Assembly (NCBI GenBank): GCA_023055425.1
Contig: JALGPY010000005.1
Coordinates: forward strand, 2,753,501-2,817,500
Source: Linanthus parryae
Taxonomy: Eukaryota; Streptophyta; Magnoliopsida; Ericales; Polemoniaceae
Direction of reading: 5' to 3'
DNA: 64,000 nt
The notes beneath the pieces were generated by a model. It made no database searches and was not told the DNA's origin. It was given only the letters and a program-made list of their open reading frames with translations. A program made the translations under genes and the position numbers. How positions within the stretch are numbered: the stretch's first letter is position 1; each line of letters begins with the position of its first letter. This document shows, one piece after another, positions 1 to 11,372 of this stretch.

Positions 1-142
1 ATAACCAAGAAATTGAATTTCCAACCTCTTGGCTTCTTACACACACACTTGAACTTGAAACATAACAAGGGAACGAATCACTTCTCCAAATATCTCATAT
101 CGCAATGGAATTTTACGGTCCTAAGTCCAAACCAACACCATT

Positions 143-1309
143 CTAATTCACATAAGTATTTGATCCAAGTATTGGTTCCTGGGGACTAAGCTTACCTAAA
201 TAAATAACCATGAGGTCTGACACATCATCCTCATATTTCTTCACAAACCTGTCTATGAAATATTTGTCATTTCTTTTTAAGAAACCACCCAAGGAGACAT
301 CTTCCCTTTGTAACCCCTTGGCCTGCAGATATTGAATAACCTTGCATCGGGGGATGATCCTCTTCTCTAAACTGTAAGTTAGCAGAAGTGGACTCCGAGC
401 AATAGAAGCTGGATGCCAACCCATCTTATTGACAACACAATCCAGGGTTTTGTCAATGTTGCCCTCTGACAAAGACATAAATTTCGGTTGTGAAATGAAT
501 GCCTTGAGAATCTCCTCATGAGACAAGCCAAATTTCCGCAAGGCCTCCATTTTCTTATCCCAAGTCGACTTGGACAAGTTAGTGAATATTCTGATTGCGT
601 GAAAAAAGGACAACTTGTTGGGATCGAATCCCATATCAGCAGCCCTTTGTATACTCTTCACTAGAGACAATGACCCCAATACTGGAGGATCAATACGCAA
701 CAAATACAAGATATGTTTGTGGGGCACCCCAGCTGCTCTCAATGCGGACATACCAGGAGCAATCTTCTTCTCCGGGCTATATGTGAGGATTCTGGGCCTG
801 CTCTTCAACGTCTTGAGAACAATTTCATCAGATAAAAGCAAACCTTTCAAGAAACTGTAAACAGGGACGATCTGGTTCTGCAAACTACGACTCAACAGAG
901 ATGGGTCGGAAATGATAAAGCGAGGGAGGTCAGTATTGGAGAAGCCTACAGTAACCCGATAGAAGTCCAACTTAGGCAATAGGGTTCTCTCCGGGTGGAA
1001 GTCAGTGAAGAGGCTAGGGCGATAATGATAGAGTTTAGAGAGGTGGGTATCTGTAAAACCATAACCTTTGAGCAGGGTTTTGGTTAACTCTACCTTGTCT
1101 GCCGCTAGCCGATCAACAGCAGGTGGTGGTGATGATTTAGGGTTTCCACCGTCTTCATTTTCCGATTCCGTCGACAAGTTATGTCCCGCCGGCGCCGCTG
1201 GTGGTGTATTCCGTCGAATGTGCAGTTGAAGTAGCCGTGCGGGAGCGGCATCGAAAGATCTAGGGTTTGGCCGGATCAGCTGCACCTTTTTGCAGATGAA
1301 ACTAAACAT
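143..1309 (-). CDS. mTERF-family protein, copy A (intact, 388 aa)
   Basis: Single-exon gene from an ATG at 1309 to a TAG at 143. The first ~45 residues are rich in Arg, Ala and Pro with almost no acidic residues (RPNPRSFDAAPAR, then NLSTESENED), as in a mitochondrial presequence. From about residue 75 to 375 it shows the mTERF helical repeat, with the recurring proline/leucine signature in YRPSLF, SDPSLLSRSL, SRPRILTYS, IDPPVLGSL and SPLLLTYSLEKRIIP. Known mTERF proteins form a curved alpha-solenoid that binds organellar DNA or RNA and affects transcription, splicing or translation; the target of this one cannot be read. Its C-terminus differs from the sister copies (ends LGSNTYVN), and one helix has lost the usual KFVNKYEIDVPDL form (KKYEDDVSDLM). 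This is the leftmost unit of the array. Expression is not shown. Confidence 0.9.
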   Translation of the reverse strand: MFSFICKKVQLIRPNPRSFDAAPARLLQLHIRRNTPPAAPAGHNLSTESENEDGGNPKSSPPPAVDRLAADKVELTKTLLKGYGFTDTHLSKLYHYRPSLFTDFHPERTLLPKLDFYRVTVGFSNTDLPRFIISDPSLLSRSLQNQIVPVYSFLKGLLLSDEIVLKTLKSRPRILTYSPEKKIAPGMSALRAAGVPHKHILYLLRIDPPVLGSLSLVKSIQRAADMGFDPNKLSFFHAIRIFTNLSKSTWDKKMEALRKFGLSHEEILKAFISQPKFMSLSEGNIDKTLDCVVNKMGWHPASIARSPLLLTYSLEKRIIPRCKVIQYLQAKGLQREDVSLGGFLKRNDKYFIDRFVKKYEDDVSDLMVIYLGKLSPQEPILGSNTYVN

Positions 1310-2089
1310 TTTTTCTTTCTTCGCGAGCTGGAGAAGATGAAAGGTATAAAGTGTGAACTTATTTTAAGAATAAACGACACTTTCACCCCCATGTACTGAA
1401 TGAGTGGACTACACTTTAACACCCTCTTGTTTAAGAAAGGACACTTGTGGCATATCTAACCCCTGTTGTGTAAGTAGGAAAGGTGAAGTGGTGGGGGTTA
1501 GAAATGATAATAGCCTTCATAGAATGTGTTAAATATTGTTCCAACCTTTCCCTCTCAACGGCAAGGGTATCATTGACATAAAATTTAAGGAATGTGATCG
1601 TTCGGGCGATACTCATCATATCCTAGGGGAGGTCGACTGAGAGGTGGGTAAAATGCATATTTGACGGATTTTGTGTAATTTTAAAGGAACTGCACGAGGA
1701 CACAGTCATAGGAAGGTAAAATGCAACATTTGAGACCGGGCCGTGTTTCGCACAAACCCCTACTCCAGGGGGTTAAAAATGCAATTAGCCCAAACAAAAA
1801 TTTAGAAAAAGAGATTCCAACTTTATTGAGATTGGCTTAGGTGAGTGAGTGAGTGCCAATAGAGGATTTTCATTTATGGAAGTACGAGCATCTCCCAAAA
1901 AAATCCAATAGAAAGAAGACCAAGTCAAGTCTAAAACCTAGCATCTTAGAAGATACCATTTTGTAGCCTGATCTCACAGGGAAAAGAGCTTCATGTCCTG
2001 CCTTTCAGTAATGATGAATGAGTATCATCTTCTTCATCATCCTAACTAATAGCCATAACCTTAAGATCTCCAAAGGTTTGCCCACAACT
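1310..2089. other. 5' flank of mTERF copy A
   Basis: There is no convincing gene. Just upstream of the start is a leader (cgcgagctggagaag) shared with copy D. At 1377-1480 are the 'cactttcaccccc' and 'ccctcttgtttaagaaa' motifs that also precede other mTERF copies (near 22.76, 27.2 and 44.55 kb). The stretch 1800-2030 is homologous to 54380-54930 upstream of copy J, so it belongs to the duplicated unit. The stretch just left of the hAT element (2050-2066) matches 57535-57551, again unit flank. Confidence 0.6.
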
Positions 2090-2275
2090 CATGGTGGCAG
2101 CGGGCCGGGCCGGGCCGGGCCGTGCCTAAACCCGGCCGTGCCTAGCCCCCCCGGTCCGTGCGCGGGTCGTGCCAAGAGTAGTACCGGGCCGGGCCGGGCC
2201 GTGCTCGACGGATGAGTAAACATGACCCGCGGCGTGCACGGGTCACTTGCACGCCTTGACCCGTGCTGCGGCGGG
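2090..2275. repeat. hAT left terminal and GC-rich subterminal repeat
   Basis: It starts with the inverted terminal sequence and continues as iterated gggccgggccgg and cgtgcacgggtc units. These mirror the right end. Subterminal arrays of this kind are the usual transposase-binding region of hAT elements; that role is inferred here. Confidence 0.7.
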
Positions 2276-2591
2276 TCAGGGGTATTTATTTTATTTTTTT
2301 TTTTTTTGTTTTATGTTGTAACGGTTAAATTTTCAAATTCAAAAAAAAAATAAACATTAAAAAGTAAGAAGAAAACTAACTATCTAATAACAATTTATTA
2401 AAATGGTAATAATACCTTAACTTTTGAATTTTGGTCTTACAATTGTTAGAAATAATGCATCACTATAGTTATGGTACATCCCAACTAGGTTGGCACCTAC
2501 CTAACTATCTATCATTTGCATTTTTTTTCTAAACTATACATGTAGAAAAAATTAAGAAAAATGTCTATTGTTTATTTATTCTAAAATAACT

Positions 2592-4733
2592 TCATTCGTC
2601 GTCGTCGATGTCTTCGTAAATAATACCATCCACTTCGTCTATTGTCTTTCCCTCGGCATCGGCTTGGAATATTGCATTAGTGAGCTCGTCCTCCTTGCGA
2701 ATATCTTGTGTTCTCATCTTCGCATCGTCCCAATCCTTGGTGAGAATTAGCACCTCCAACATCTCCGGCGTCAATCTTGAACGCTTCTTTGATAATACTC
2801 TTTCACCTGAACTAAAAGCCGACTCGGACGGGCTACTTGAAACAGGAGGGGTTAGTACATCACGTGCTAGTATTGATAAAACCGGGTAGCTTTCGGCATT
2901 TTTTTTCCACCATTTTAATACATCTAATTCGTTAATATTTGGAATATCATAAGTATGCTTAGTGTTTAAATATCTTTCCAATTCGGATACACTAGGGTCA
3001 TAAGAACTAGAACAATCCGTAAATGTGGCAAAATCAAATATTGGATCAAGAAAATTACTTTGAGAAGTAGATGGATGCACATTTTGAGGTTGTATTTCTC
3101 CATGTATTGAAACATATTTGTCAAATTTCCTTCTTAATTCACTAGAAACCTCATCAATTGTTGGCTTTGGATAATCCTCACCCATGTTATGCGCTATTTG
3201 ATTAAGCGCTTTTTCTACCGCTTGAAGTTTTTGGCGTGGATCAAGAACCGCGGCTAAACAAAAAATCATTGGAATTTTCTTGAAATATTTCATATATTTA
3301 GCATGCATATTAATTACGGCCTCTTTTAATTGCTCGTGAAGCCTACAAGCATCTATAATGCTACTCATTTTCATCAATTGAATTAGTGCCCAATTAGTTG
3401 TAGTATAATAAATGCCCGACATTTGGTTTGTAGCATCGTAAAAAGGTCGTAACATTTTCATCAACTCTCTAGCACTTTTCCAATCACTCATAGTAAGTTC
3501 AACGTCGCGAGCATCATCTCTAATAAACCTCGTTATAACGTTTTCATAACCTTCACAACCTCTAATCATCAAATAAGTACCATTCCACCTACTTGGACAA
3601 TCCACACTAAATTTCCTAATTTTTTTGTTAGCAAGTTCACATGCTTCTTCAAATTTCTTTAGTCTTTGGCTACTACTAGAAATATACAAAAGTGCGTTAC
3701 GAATATTTTCAATACTTGAGCCTAGAGTTTTCAAACCATCCTTCACAATCAAGTTAATAATATGACAAAAACATTTCATGTGATGAAGTCGTTCGCCGTT
3801 ATATGGAATTAAATTATCTCTCAAAAGAGGTATACATGCATTGTTTGCCGATGCGTTGTCAAAAGTAATACCCATAATTCGGTTTGAAATTCCGTATTCA
3901 ATAGAAATATCATATATGCTATCACTAATATTTTTTGCGTTATGTGGATACTCTATTTGTCGAAATGCAATAATTCGTTTTTGAAGAATCCAATCATCAT
4001 CCACAAAGTGCGCGGTAACACAAATAAAACCACGATTAGTTCTACTAGTCCACAAATCGGATGTGCATGAAATAGAGTAATTATTAGATTTAAAAAGTTC
4101 TAAAATTTCGGTTTTGTAGCATTTAAAAATTTTTATAATGTCGGCTCTAGTAGTGTTACGACTAACCATTGTAAAAGATGGATTAAAAGCGTTTTGAATC
4201 ATTCTTTCAAATCTAACGTTAGAAGCGGTGTTTATAGGCAACTCACTAGTGGCTATCCATAATGCAATTTCGTGTCTAGCTCTAACATGCGTATATTGGA
4301 ATTTTTGGCCAAAATTTAATTGTGATTGTGTACTACTACCCACATTCAAATTTGGGTCACTAAGTTTATGTTTAGTAACTAAATGTCTTCTACAACTACC
4401 GGTTCCATCTTTACTTTTAGTATAATGGCGATCGCAAAGGTTACAACATATTCTTTCGGAAAGTTTACCTTCAAACATCATAGTTTTAATCGTCATGTGA
4501 TGCCAAATATAAGAAGTTAGTTTACCCGTAGTGCCCGAACCCCTATTTTTTTTCCTAGGTCTATTAATATCATCGTTTGTTCTAGCCGTTGGCATACTTT
4601 GATCTAAATCATCTACATTTATAACATTATCTTCGCTATCAATTTGATTACCATGAGAAGTAGTATTTTCTTCATAAACAAAATCCTCTAGAGGATTCTC
4701 AAATTGCTCATTAAAAGTACGATTATTAGACAT
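2592..4733 (-). CDS. hAT transposase, BED zinc finger / RICESLEEPER-like (713 aa)
   Basis: The ORF is complete, from ATG at 4733 to TGA at 2592. Order of domains: an acidic N-terminus; a basic patch near residue 60 (RPRKKNR); a BED-type zinc finger at about 70-123 with the CNLC pair and the final HLVTKH; an RNase-H-like catalytic core with the first Asp in CTSDLWTS (~226), the second in TFDNASANN (~292) and the CFCH motif (~321-324); a central hAT insertion domain; and a C-terminal hATC dimerisation region with LKWWKKN, PVLSILARDVL and SESAFSSGERVLS. It would catalyse cut-and-paste transposition in the nucleus. Length and layout fit full-length plant hAT transposases (RICESLEEPER/DAYSLEEPER relatives are ~650-750 aa). 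No frameshift or stop is seen. A domesticated host gene is less likely because terminal inverted repeats flank it. Confidence 0.92.
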   Translation of the reverse strand: MSNNRTFNEQFENPLEDFVYEENTTSHGNQIDSEDNVINVDDLDQSMPTARTNDDINRPRKKNRGSGTTGKLTSYIWHHMTIKTMMFEGKLSERICCNLCDRHYTKSKDGTGSCRRHLVTKHKLSDPNLNVGSSTQSQLNFGQKFQYTHVRARHEIALWIATSELPINTASNVRFERMIQNAFNPSFTMVSRNTTRADIIKIFKCYKTEILELFKSNNYSISCTSDLWTSRTNRGFICVTAHFVDDDWILQKRIIAFRQIEYPHNAKNISDSIYDISIEYGISNRIMGITFDNASANNACIPLLRDNLIPYNGERLHHMKCFCHIINLIVKDGLKTLGSSIENIRNALLYISSSSQRLKKFEEACELANKKIRKFSVDCPSRWNGTYLMIRGCEGYENVITRFIRDDARDVELTMSDWKSARELMKMLRPFYDATNQMSGIYYTTTNWALIQLMKMSSIIDACRLHEQLKEAVINMHAKYMKYFKKIPMIFCLAAVLDPRQKLQAVEKALNQIAHNMGEDYPKPTIDEVSSELRRKFDKYVSIHGEIQPQNVHPSTSQSNFLDPIFDFATFTDCSSSYDPSVSELERYLNTKHTYDIPNINELDVLKWWKKNAESYPVLSILARDVLTPPVSSSPSESAFSSGERVLSKKRSRLTPEMLEVLILTKDWDDAKMRTQDIRKEDELTNAIFQADAEGKTIDEVDGIIYEDIDDDE

Positions 4734-5214
4734 TGTAAAAAATTAAAGCTTACTAAAACTACAACAACAAAATAAGTGCTAAAAATTAAAACTTACAAAC
4801 TTTTCCGACGATGTTGCACGATCGGAATAGCTTGTAGCCGTGGGAATGGAAGTGGAAGATGAGATGAAGCCGACAATGTAATCTTCAAAAACCGCCAATT
4901 AGGATTATTGCAACACTTTGAGAGAGCTTTGTGGAAGACTAGAAGATGAGATGAAGTTTTGTGGGAATGAGATGAAAAAATTCATAGTAGTGTAGTGGTA
5001 TTTATAGGAGGATTAATTCTTCATCTTTCCGTTTTTACCCCTAAAACTAGCCGTTATATGGCTGTTGGGAGGGGCAAAATAGTCCTTTGTGAGACAAATA
5101 CTCAGATTTCCACTTATACCCCTCCAACTAGCCGTTTTTTTTCAAAAAAAGGGGTCAAAACAGACTTTTTCAAACAACTAGCCGTTGATGAAGAAAAAAA
5201 AAAAATAAATAACA

Positions 5215-5465
5215 GGTGGTGCACGGGCCGACCCGTGCTGCACGTGCCGGGTCAGACCCGCGCGGGTCACCAGCAGAGCGGGCCGGTCCGTGCACGGGTC
5301 ATCTACTGCCGAAATCTGAACCGGGGGTGCACGGGCCAAGGCACGGCCGGAGGCGGGGCGTGCTCGGGTCACGTCCGTACCGGTCCGTGCCCGGGCCGTG
5401 CGCACCACCGGGCTGGGGCGGGTACGTGCAAAACCGACCCGCGGGCCGTACCCGCTGCCACCATG
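5215..5465. repeat. hAT right terminal and GC-rich subterminal repeat
   Basis: It holds cgggccgacccgtgctgcacg-like iterations and ends in the inverted terminal sequence at 5451-5465. Open frames seen here on both strands come from the GC-rich repeat and are not genes. Confidence 0.7.
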
Positions 5466-7243
5466 ACACTAGATCAGAATCGCATAAAAAAAATTGAAGT
5501 ATGAACTTTAGGGGGTGAGCATTTCTAAGGAGGCATCAGTCACATATATCGTATCCAAAGACAAGAACCTAGTTGGGCTCGTTCACAGCAGTGAAGTCTC
5601 CTATATGTTTGCAAATACTAGCAAATTGTGTTACGCAGGTTCTCCTTTAATCAAAATATTTACTTCTGCTGTTCTGCAAGAAAACTAGAGCAAGCAGAAA
5701 TTAACACTTATAAGTTTGAACATCGTCATTAATCAACAACAATAAGCCAACTCAAGAAATATCTGTACGTATCGATGAACCTTGTATTCGTGGTACCTGT
5801 AACATGCATGTGTCTCCTTCAGTAATCCCCAGAAGAAGAAAAAAAGGTTGCAGAGAACAGTATATACTATCTCAATCTCTGTATTTTCTAGTATGTGAAG
5901 ATATCCATTTTTGGTGATGAGATGGAGAAAAATATAGGTAAAAACATTTCTAAACCATACGTCACAGAGCACACAAACTAGGAAACAATTGCGATATATT
6001 CACCTATAGAGAAAAAGCAGAAGAAAAAGTAATCCCAAAAATCTTCCTATAAAATGACAAAAAAGAGTTCTTGATTCAAAGTCCAACAAGGTGGACGTGA
6101 AACCAAAAATAAAATAAAATCCTATTTACTTTGAACAATAGGGAATAATCTGGACGAGAGATTTAGATCAATATTGAATTGCTGAAACGGAAGGTGAAGC
6201 ATACCCTGGTGCATAAGTTGGTGCAACACAGCCCTGAGTGACGTGACACAAACTGCGAAGACACAAAAGAACCACCATGAAGAGCCAAAGCTTGAGGCCT
6301 TGATTTTGTTGCAGAAAACTGACTGATATTAAGTCTATGCCAACAATTGAATGCTGTAGGCATCCCTTTACCACATATCTGACATACTACAACATTAGAA
6401 AAAAAACTCGTCCTCTTCTGGTGAGCTTATACGCAGGGGTGGACTGAGGTTTAGAAGTAACATAAAGGCTGCACTGCTGCTTGAGAGCAAACATCAGTTT
6501 TCGTTGATGAATGTGTGATCAGTTCAAGACCAGAACAAATTTGAAACGTATGTTGTAAATGATGAATTAAAGGAAGAACAATAGGAGATATTGAAGCAAT
6601 AAGGCAACTCTTGAGATGCTGATCGCAGAAACTGAGTGAATTTGGAGAAGCAAGCATGTTTTAGCAGATACTATAATAGCTATTGTTGATTAGACAAATG
6701 CTTCGGCGCACAAGACTCCAACAGAAAAACTAGCACAACCCAGAGCTTACCAGCCACTTCCTGGCTCGTTCTGTCTCTCTATTTTGATATATGCTCGAGA
6801 GTATACAAGACTCCATCGAAACAGAATGTGAGAATAAGCTGAAGCTCAATTCAACTGAAGTTCAAACATAGGCCTTAGCGGTTCAAGAACATGCATAGCC
6901 ATGGTAAAAGTTGGCCGAACATGAATACAGGTGCCGTTTTGATAGAGAAGTATTGCACAGAGGTCAGTTCTTCACTTGAACCTCAAAAGACTTCAACACA
7001 CAGACAAAGGAGAAAGCTTTCCATAACAAGACATTATGACTGAGAACTACATAAACAGCGGAAACATAACAAAGAAAATGAATCTCCTACCTGCTGGATT
7101 TTTATACACAGTTGAAGTTGTTAACGGACTATGTAATCATCATATAACAAAGAAGCGAATATCTTCTCCAAATAGTATCTTGTAGCGACGCTATGGAATC
7201 TTCTACCTAAACAAAGCCTCATTCTCTTTCAGATATTTGATTT
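5466..7243. repeat. Duplicated 3' flank of mTERF copy B
   Basis: This is unit flank with no intact gene. It contains, in order, the 'gcagtgaagtctcctata' block (5590), a block shared with 13.2, 37.2 and 51.1 kb (5740-5990), the copia fossil listed separately, the 'gaaactgagtgaatttgg' block (6625) and the 'gttcaagaacatgcatagcc' block (6880). The same blocks in the same order recur downstream of the other mTERF copies. Confidence 0.6.
6163..6400 (-). pseudogene. Copia gag-protease fossil, copy 1
   Basis: Minus-strand translation gives the zinc-knuckle end of a Ty1/copia gag (FNCWHRLNISQF) followed by the KSRPQALALHGGS linker seen in five other copies. Frameshifts and stops break it, and the protease part is lost. 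It lies about 1 kb downstream of the mTERF relic, the same relative place as in other units, so it was duplicated with them rather than inserted anew. Confidence 0.5.
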
Positions 7244-7832
7244 TTAGATAGTGTTGGAGTGGGGACTAAACTTCTTCCCCAAATAAATATCTATGAAGTC
7301 CGGGACGTCAATCTCGTAGTATCCGTTTACAAATTTATCTCTGAAATCTTTCTCCTTGGGTCTTAAGATAGTACGCAAGGAGACATCTTTCCTAAGCAGC
7401 AACCCCTTGGCCTGAAGATATTTAACAAATGTGCATCGAGGGATGATCCTCCTCTCTAAACTGTAATCAAGTAAAAGTGGAATCTGAGCAAGATAAGCTG
7501 GATGCCAACCCATAAAATTGACAACGAAAGCCATCGTTTTCTCAATTTTCCCTCCGAAAAAGACATACACTTGGGGTGCAGCCTTGATGCCTTGAGAATC
7601 TCCTCATCAGACCAGCCCCATTTCTGGTAAACCTCCATTTTCTTATCCCATGTAGACTTGGACATCACAGTGAACATTCTGATTGCCTCAACAAAACAAA
7701 ATGTGTTTGACTCGAATCCCATTTCAGTAGCCCTTTTTATACTCTCCCCTAGACACAACGACATCAATACTGTAGGATTACTACGCAGCAAATGCAAGAT
7801 ATGTTTCTGGGGCATCCCTGCTTCTCTCAATG
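7244..7832 (-). pseudogene. mTERF copy B, 5'-truncated and frameshifted
   Basis: Only the C-terminal half survives, from LREAGMPQKHILHLLR to DFIDIYLGKKFSPHSNTI. A frameshift near 7550, just after MSFSEGKL, splits it into two overlapping frames. The N-terminal half is gone: homology stops at about 7832, where GATC-rich transposon sequence begins. No start codon or leader peptide remains. Not expected to make a functional mTERF protein. Confidence 0.88.
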
Positions 7833-8243
7833 TGGTCCGTTCCGTTCCGATCCGAGATCCGGGGTGATCCGACCCTATTAGAGCCATCACAATCCGATCC
7901 ATTTCCTTTTGGATCGGATTTGGATCACAAATATGAGATCCGTTGGGATTTCGGATCGGATATGGATCATACATGTAAATATCCGACAATCCGACCCGAC
8001 CAGATATATATAAATATTCGACAATTTGATCCGATCCGACCCGATCCCATATATATATATATATTATATACAATTATATAATATAAATATCCAATAATCC
8101 GATTTGAATATATACATATATATAAAAAAAAGTATATAATAAAATTATAATTAAATAATATAACTATATATGTTAGATGTAATATGATTATTTATATAAT
8201 TATATATAACCTGACCCGATCCGATCTGTGATCCGTTCTTATG

Positions 8244-8930
8244 CTGTAGGCCGGCTTTAAGTTTTCTTATGCCCTAAGCACCTAAGCAAACAAAGACTTG
8301 ATGCCATATATAATATATTAAACTTCACATTATTTTTTAAAAACAGGATACTCTAAATCTACATACTACTTATGTGTAGCTATATTGAAAATAGGACAGT
8401 TCAATTTTCAAAAAATTAAAATGACTTTTGGACCGTAATATTGTTTTTTATCTCAACGGTTAGATTTATTCTACTATGGAAAGTTTGTGAAATTTTAAAG
8501 GAGGGAATTTTTTTAATCATTTTACATTGCAAATGCTTTTGCAGTGTTGCTTTTGAAATGTCGTTAAGGCCTTTGAATTCTTTAGATAAAACTTTCAAAT
8601 CGCAAGGTTTGAAGAAAGTTTTTAAAATTCAATGATTGGTAGGATGTCATACCCTTAGTCACCAAAAACCTCTCGAAGGGGTATCGCTCCCGCTCCCAAA
8701 CCTCGCTCTGGCGCTTTCGAAACCAAACCTCGTTCTAGAGGCGCTCCAAAAAATAGAGAGCTCGTTTTCGTAGGCGAATTACTTTTTAAAGCCAATTTAC
8801 CATTAGTTTGGACTATACTTGATGATTAATCTCAACTTATTATGTGTCAGTTTGATAATTCAACTATTTAATCATTATTCTTCCTCATTGAAGCAACAAT
8901 CTATTTGACAAATGAATACTGACAACCCTT

Positions 8931-8966
<36 letters not shown>

Positions 8967-9390
8967 TCATGTGTAAAATCACATTATCATATGTAAATAT
9001 TAATTTTCTTCATAAAATTATAGTAAATAAATATTATATATAGATGTACTCTCAAATGCAATCCTTCTGAAATTAGACGTTTTCCCGCTCCCACTCCAGT
9101 TCGCGCTCCCGCTTCGCTCCCGCTCTAGGTGACTTAGGTCATACCTATACAATAGAATTTTGTTTTTGTATACATAATGTAAAAATATATTATTCTTTTT
9201 TGCATTTTCATGTTGTGGGCATGTACCGTAAACTTACGTTTATCCCCTTGTTCTATTAATATCATAAATTAACAATTAATAATATTAGTTATAGTGAAAT
9301 AACGAAGATACCCCGCATTTGAAAATATTGTGCCCCCAAGGGTGTGCCCTAAGCAGCCACTTAAATGGCCTAGCACTGAGGCCGGCCCTG
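8244..9390. mobile_element. Nested nonautonomous element inside the GATC-rich element
   Basis: It interrupts the GATC-rich sequence. The left end ctgtaggccggc and the right end gccggccctg form a short imperfect inverted repeat of the CAGGGCCGGC type typical of hAT MITEs. The subterminal 'gccctaagcac' (left) and 'gtgccctaagc' (right) also echo each other. Inside are two clusters of gctcccgctccc (about 8680-8750 and 9075-9126), which may mark a third nesting level. A clear 8-bp target duplication was not found. No coding capacity. Confidence 0.45.
8935..8964. repeat. (AT)n microsatellite
   Basis: About 15 uninterrupted AT units lie inside the nested element. Confidence 0.95.
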
Positions 9391-9522
9391 TGCATGATCC
9401 GTTTTCTTTATGGATCAGCTTCGGATTCTTTAAGTGATCCATTATATGATCTGATACGGATCCGATCAGGATCCGATCCATCAGATCGGATTATGATCTA
9501 AATCCGATCGTTGCCATCCCTA

Positions 9523-11372
9523 GTTAAAATCATTCGCAGCGTAAGGCGTCAACAAATTAGTGGCACGGCATTTTTGAAAATCTATGGGTATATTCGTACT
9601 TTCAAGACTGTAAATGCTGCTATCAACAAAGAAATGGTAAAAAACACTTTCACCCCCTCATGTTATGCAAGGAAACTTCATCCCTTTCAATTTGGGAAAT
9701 AACACTTTCACCTCTTTATTGCTCCATGTCAAACTTCCTTCATATCCAAAGAAGGCAACCAAGTTGGGCTCATTCACGGCAGTGCAGTCTCTTCCTTTGC
9801 ATTTGCAAATACTAGTAAATTGTGTTAGGCAGTTTCTAATCAAAATATTTACTCATACTAGAAAACTAAAGCAAGCAGAAATCACCACATTTGAAGACAT
9901 TGAAATTAAGATATATCCTGAGGGAACTCAGTTAACATGTGGTTGGGCTCCTGCCTCATATACAGAGAGCTATATGCGGAACAAAACAAGATATATCCTC
10001 ATAGGATGTCTTCGCATAAAAAAAGAAAAGAAATGGCAGCTAAAATGCTAATTTGAAGACATTGAAATCATTTCATTAGAATGATTCTGGTGAGAGATCT
10101 TTAAGAATGTATAGAGAGCAACATCTTCTCCAACTTGAAAGCAAACTGTCAGTAAGAGACTTAACCTTATTCATGTATTCCTCCATTCTCATGACAGATT
10201 TCTCAATTGTACACAAGATCAGTTCTAGCTGATGAATGTGCGATCAGTTCTAGACTAGATAAAATTTCAGATGGATGTGGTAAATCATAAATAAAACAAG
10301 ACGAGAAATCAAAGCAATAAGGTAACTCTTGATATGCTGATCGGAGAAACTGAGTGAATTGGGAGAGAAGCAAATGTTTTAGCAGATGCTATAGATCTTG
10401 TTGATTAGGCATGTGCTTCAACGCACATTACTCCAACAGAAAAAACTAACACAAACCGGAGCTTATCAGCCACCATTTCCTTACTGGTTCTGTCTCTCTA
10501 TTTTAATATCCTCAATAGCGTATGACACTCCATCGAAACAGAATGTGAGAATTAGCTGAAGTTCAATTCAACAGATATAAGCTGATTGACATTGAAACAC
10601 TATTCTTTGACATAGATGGGGTATACTTTGGTACTTGTTTATTTTCTTACGGTTTTTCATTCAAGAAAACCCATAAGAAAACAAATCAGCAATTACAACT
10701 TCATACAAGGCCGGCAAACAAAGAACTTTGGGGCAGCCAAGAAGATTGTTTGTTACAGGAAAAGGAAAGAGACTTCAATAAATTCATAACTCATAAGAAA
10801 GAGATGGCCTCATACTTAATCTAAGAAAACAAAATCACATTATTCACAACAAGGCTGATAGTGAGACGAGACAAGCAGACAATAGCCTGCTAATACTGAG
10901 AAAAACTTGGTAATTTACAAAACCCAGAATCTATCACTTCTTAACCAAATAACAACCACATCAGCGCAAACTATAAAATCAAACCTCAACGAATGCAGAA
11001 AAAACCTGGATTCACCTTAGCTCTTGATCCAGCTACTGCAACGACTGCGCTTCTTGAGGCTATAACTTGTCTCTGTGTGGATCTGTGTCATGACTTTCCA
11101 CACCAAATGGAAAAGACTGGCGTGCTAGAAAATATGCATTGCAATCATATTTTCCGCACTCCATCTCAACTTTTGCTTTGTTTTGAATGAAGTTCAAACA
11201 TAGGATGTCCTACCTCCTTTCTGGCTTCTTATACACAGAAAGTTGGATCTCATCTCCAAATATTTGAATCTCTTCTCCAAATATTATCTTGTACGGAGCC
11301 AATGGGAATCTTATAAACTACCCAAATACAGCCTCACTCTCTTTCACATGTGTGATCACAGCTAGTCTTGGA
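9523..11372. repeat. Duplicated 3' flank of mTERF copy C
   Basis: There is no gene. Positions 9645-9715 carry the 'cactttcacccc' motifs that mark mTERF 5' flanks. Then come the 'gcagtgcagtctcttcc' block (9780), the 'gaaactgagtgaattggg' block (10345), a block reading gcagaaaaaacctggattc at 10994 (shared with at least seven other sites), and a final segment leading into the mTERF relic. The copia fossil is deleted in this unit. Confidence 0.6.

Larger units (their letters stand above)
2090..5465 (-). mobile_element. hAT-superfamily transposon with intact transposase
   Basis: The ~3.4-kb element has inverted ends: catggtggcagcggg at 2090-2104 and its reverse complement cccgctgccaccatg at 5451-5465. 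Both ends lead into strongly GC-rich subterminal zones built of gggccgggcc- and gcgggtc-like units, in sharp contrast to the AT-rich interior. It encodes one uninterrupted transposase on the minus strand. It is inserted in the flank between mTERF units A and B: the sequence right of it (5475-5510) and left of it (2050-2066) both match the continuous stretch 57535-57580. No clean 8-bp target duplication is visible, so the exact outer ends may be a few bases off or the duplication has decayed. With intact ends and ORF it could be autonomous; activity is not shown. Confidence 0.85.
7833..9522. mobile_element. GATC-rich hAT-like element, truncated at left, with nested insertions
   Basis: Both ends are built of ggatcc/ccgatcc-type iterations (7838-8055 and 9400-9510). 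The right end is gttgccatcccta at 9510-9522; its reverse complement tagggatggcaac is a common plant hAT terminus. The matching left terminus is missing and the element runs straight into the mTERF pseudogene, so the left end is probably truncated. The middle is occupied by another element (8244-9390). No transposase is present. Confidence 0.5.

Noticed and set aside
2018..2215. Open frames in the GC-rich hAT ends (also 4995-5504 both strands)
   Set aside because: They are by-products of GC-rich subterminal repeats without stops; composition is repetitive and no domain is seen.
2082..5473. An 8-bp target duplication at the hAT element
   Set aside because: No register of the flanks gives a convincing 8-bp match; best registers match only about half the bases.
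10993..11190. Plus-strand frames beginning MQKKPGF/T near 11.0 and 21.0 kb as a conserved small protein
   Set aside because: The DNA block is conserved but the frame is not: other copies have indels and stops, so a coding role is not supported.
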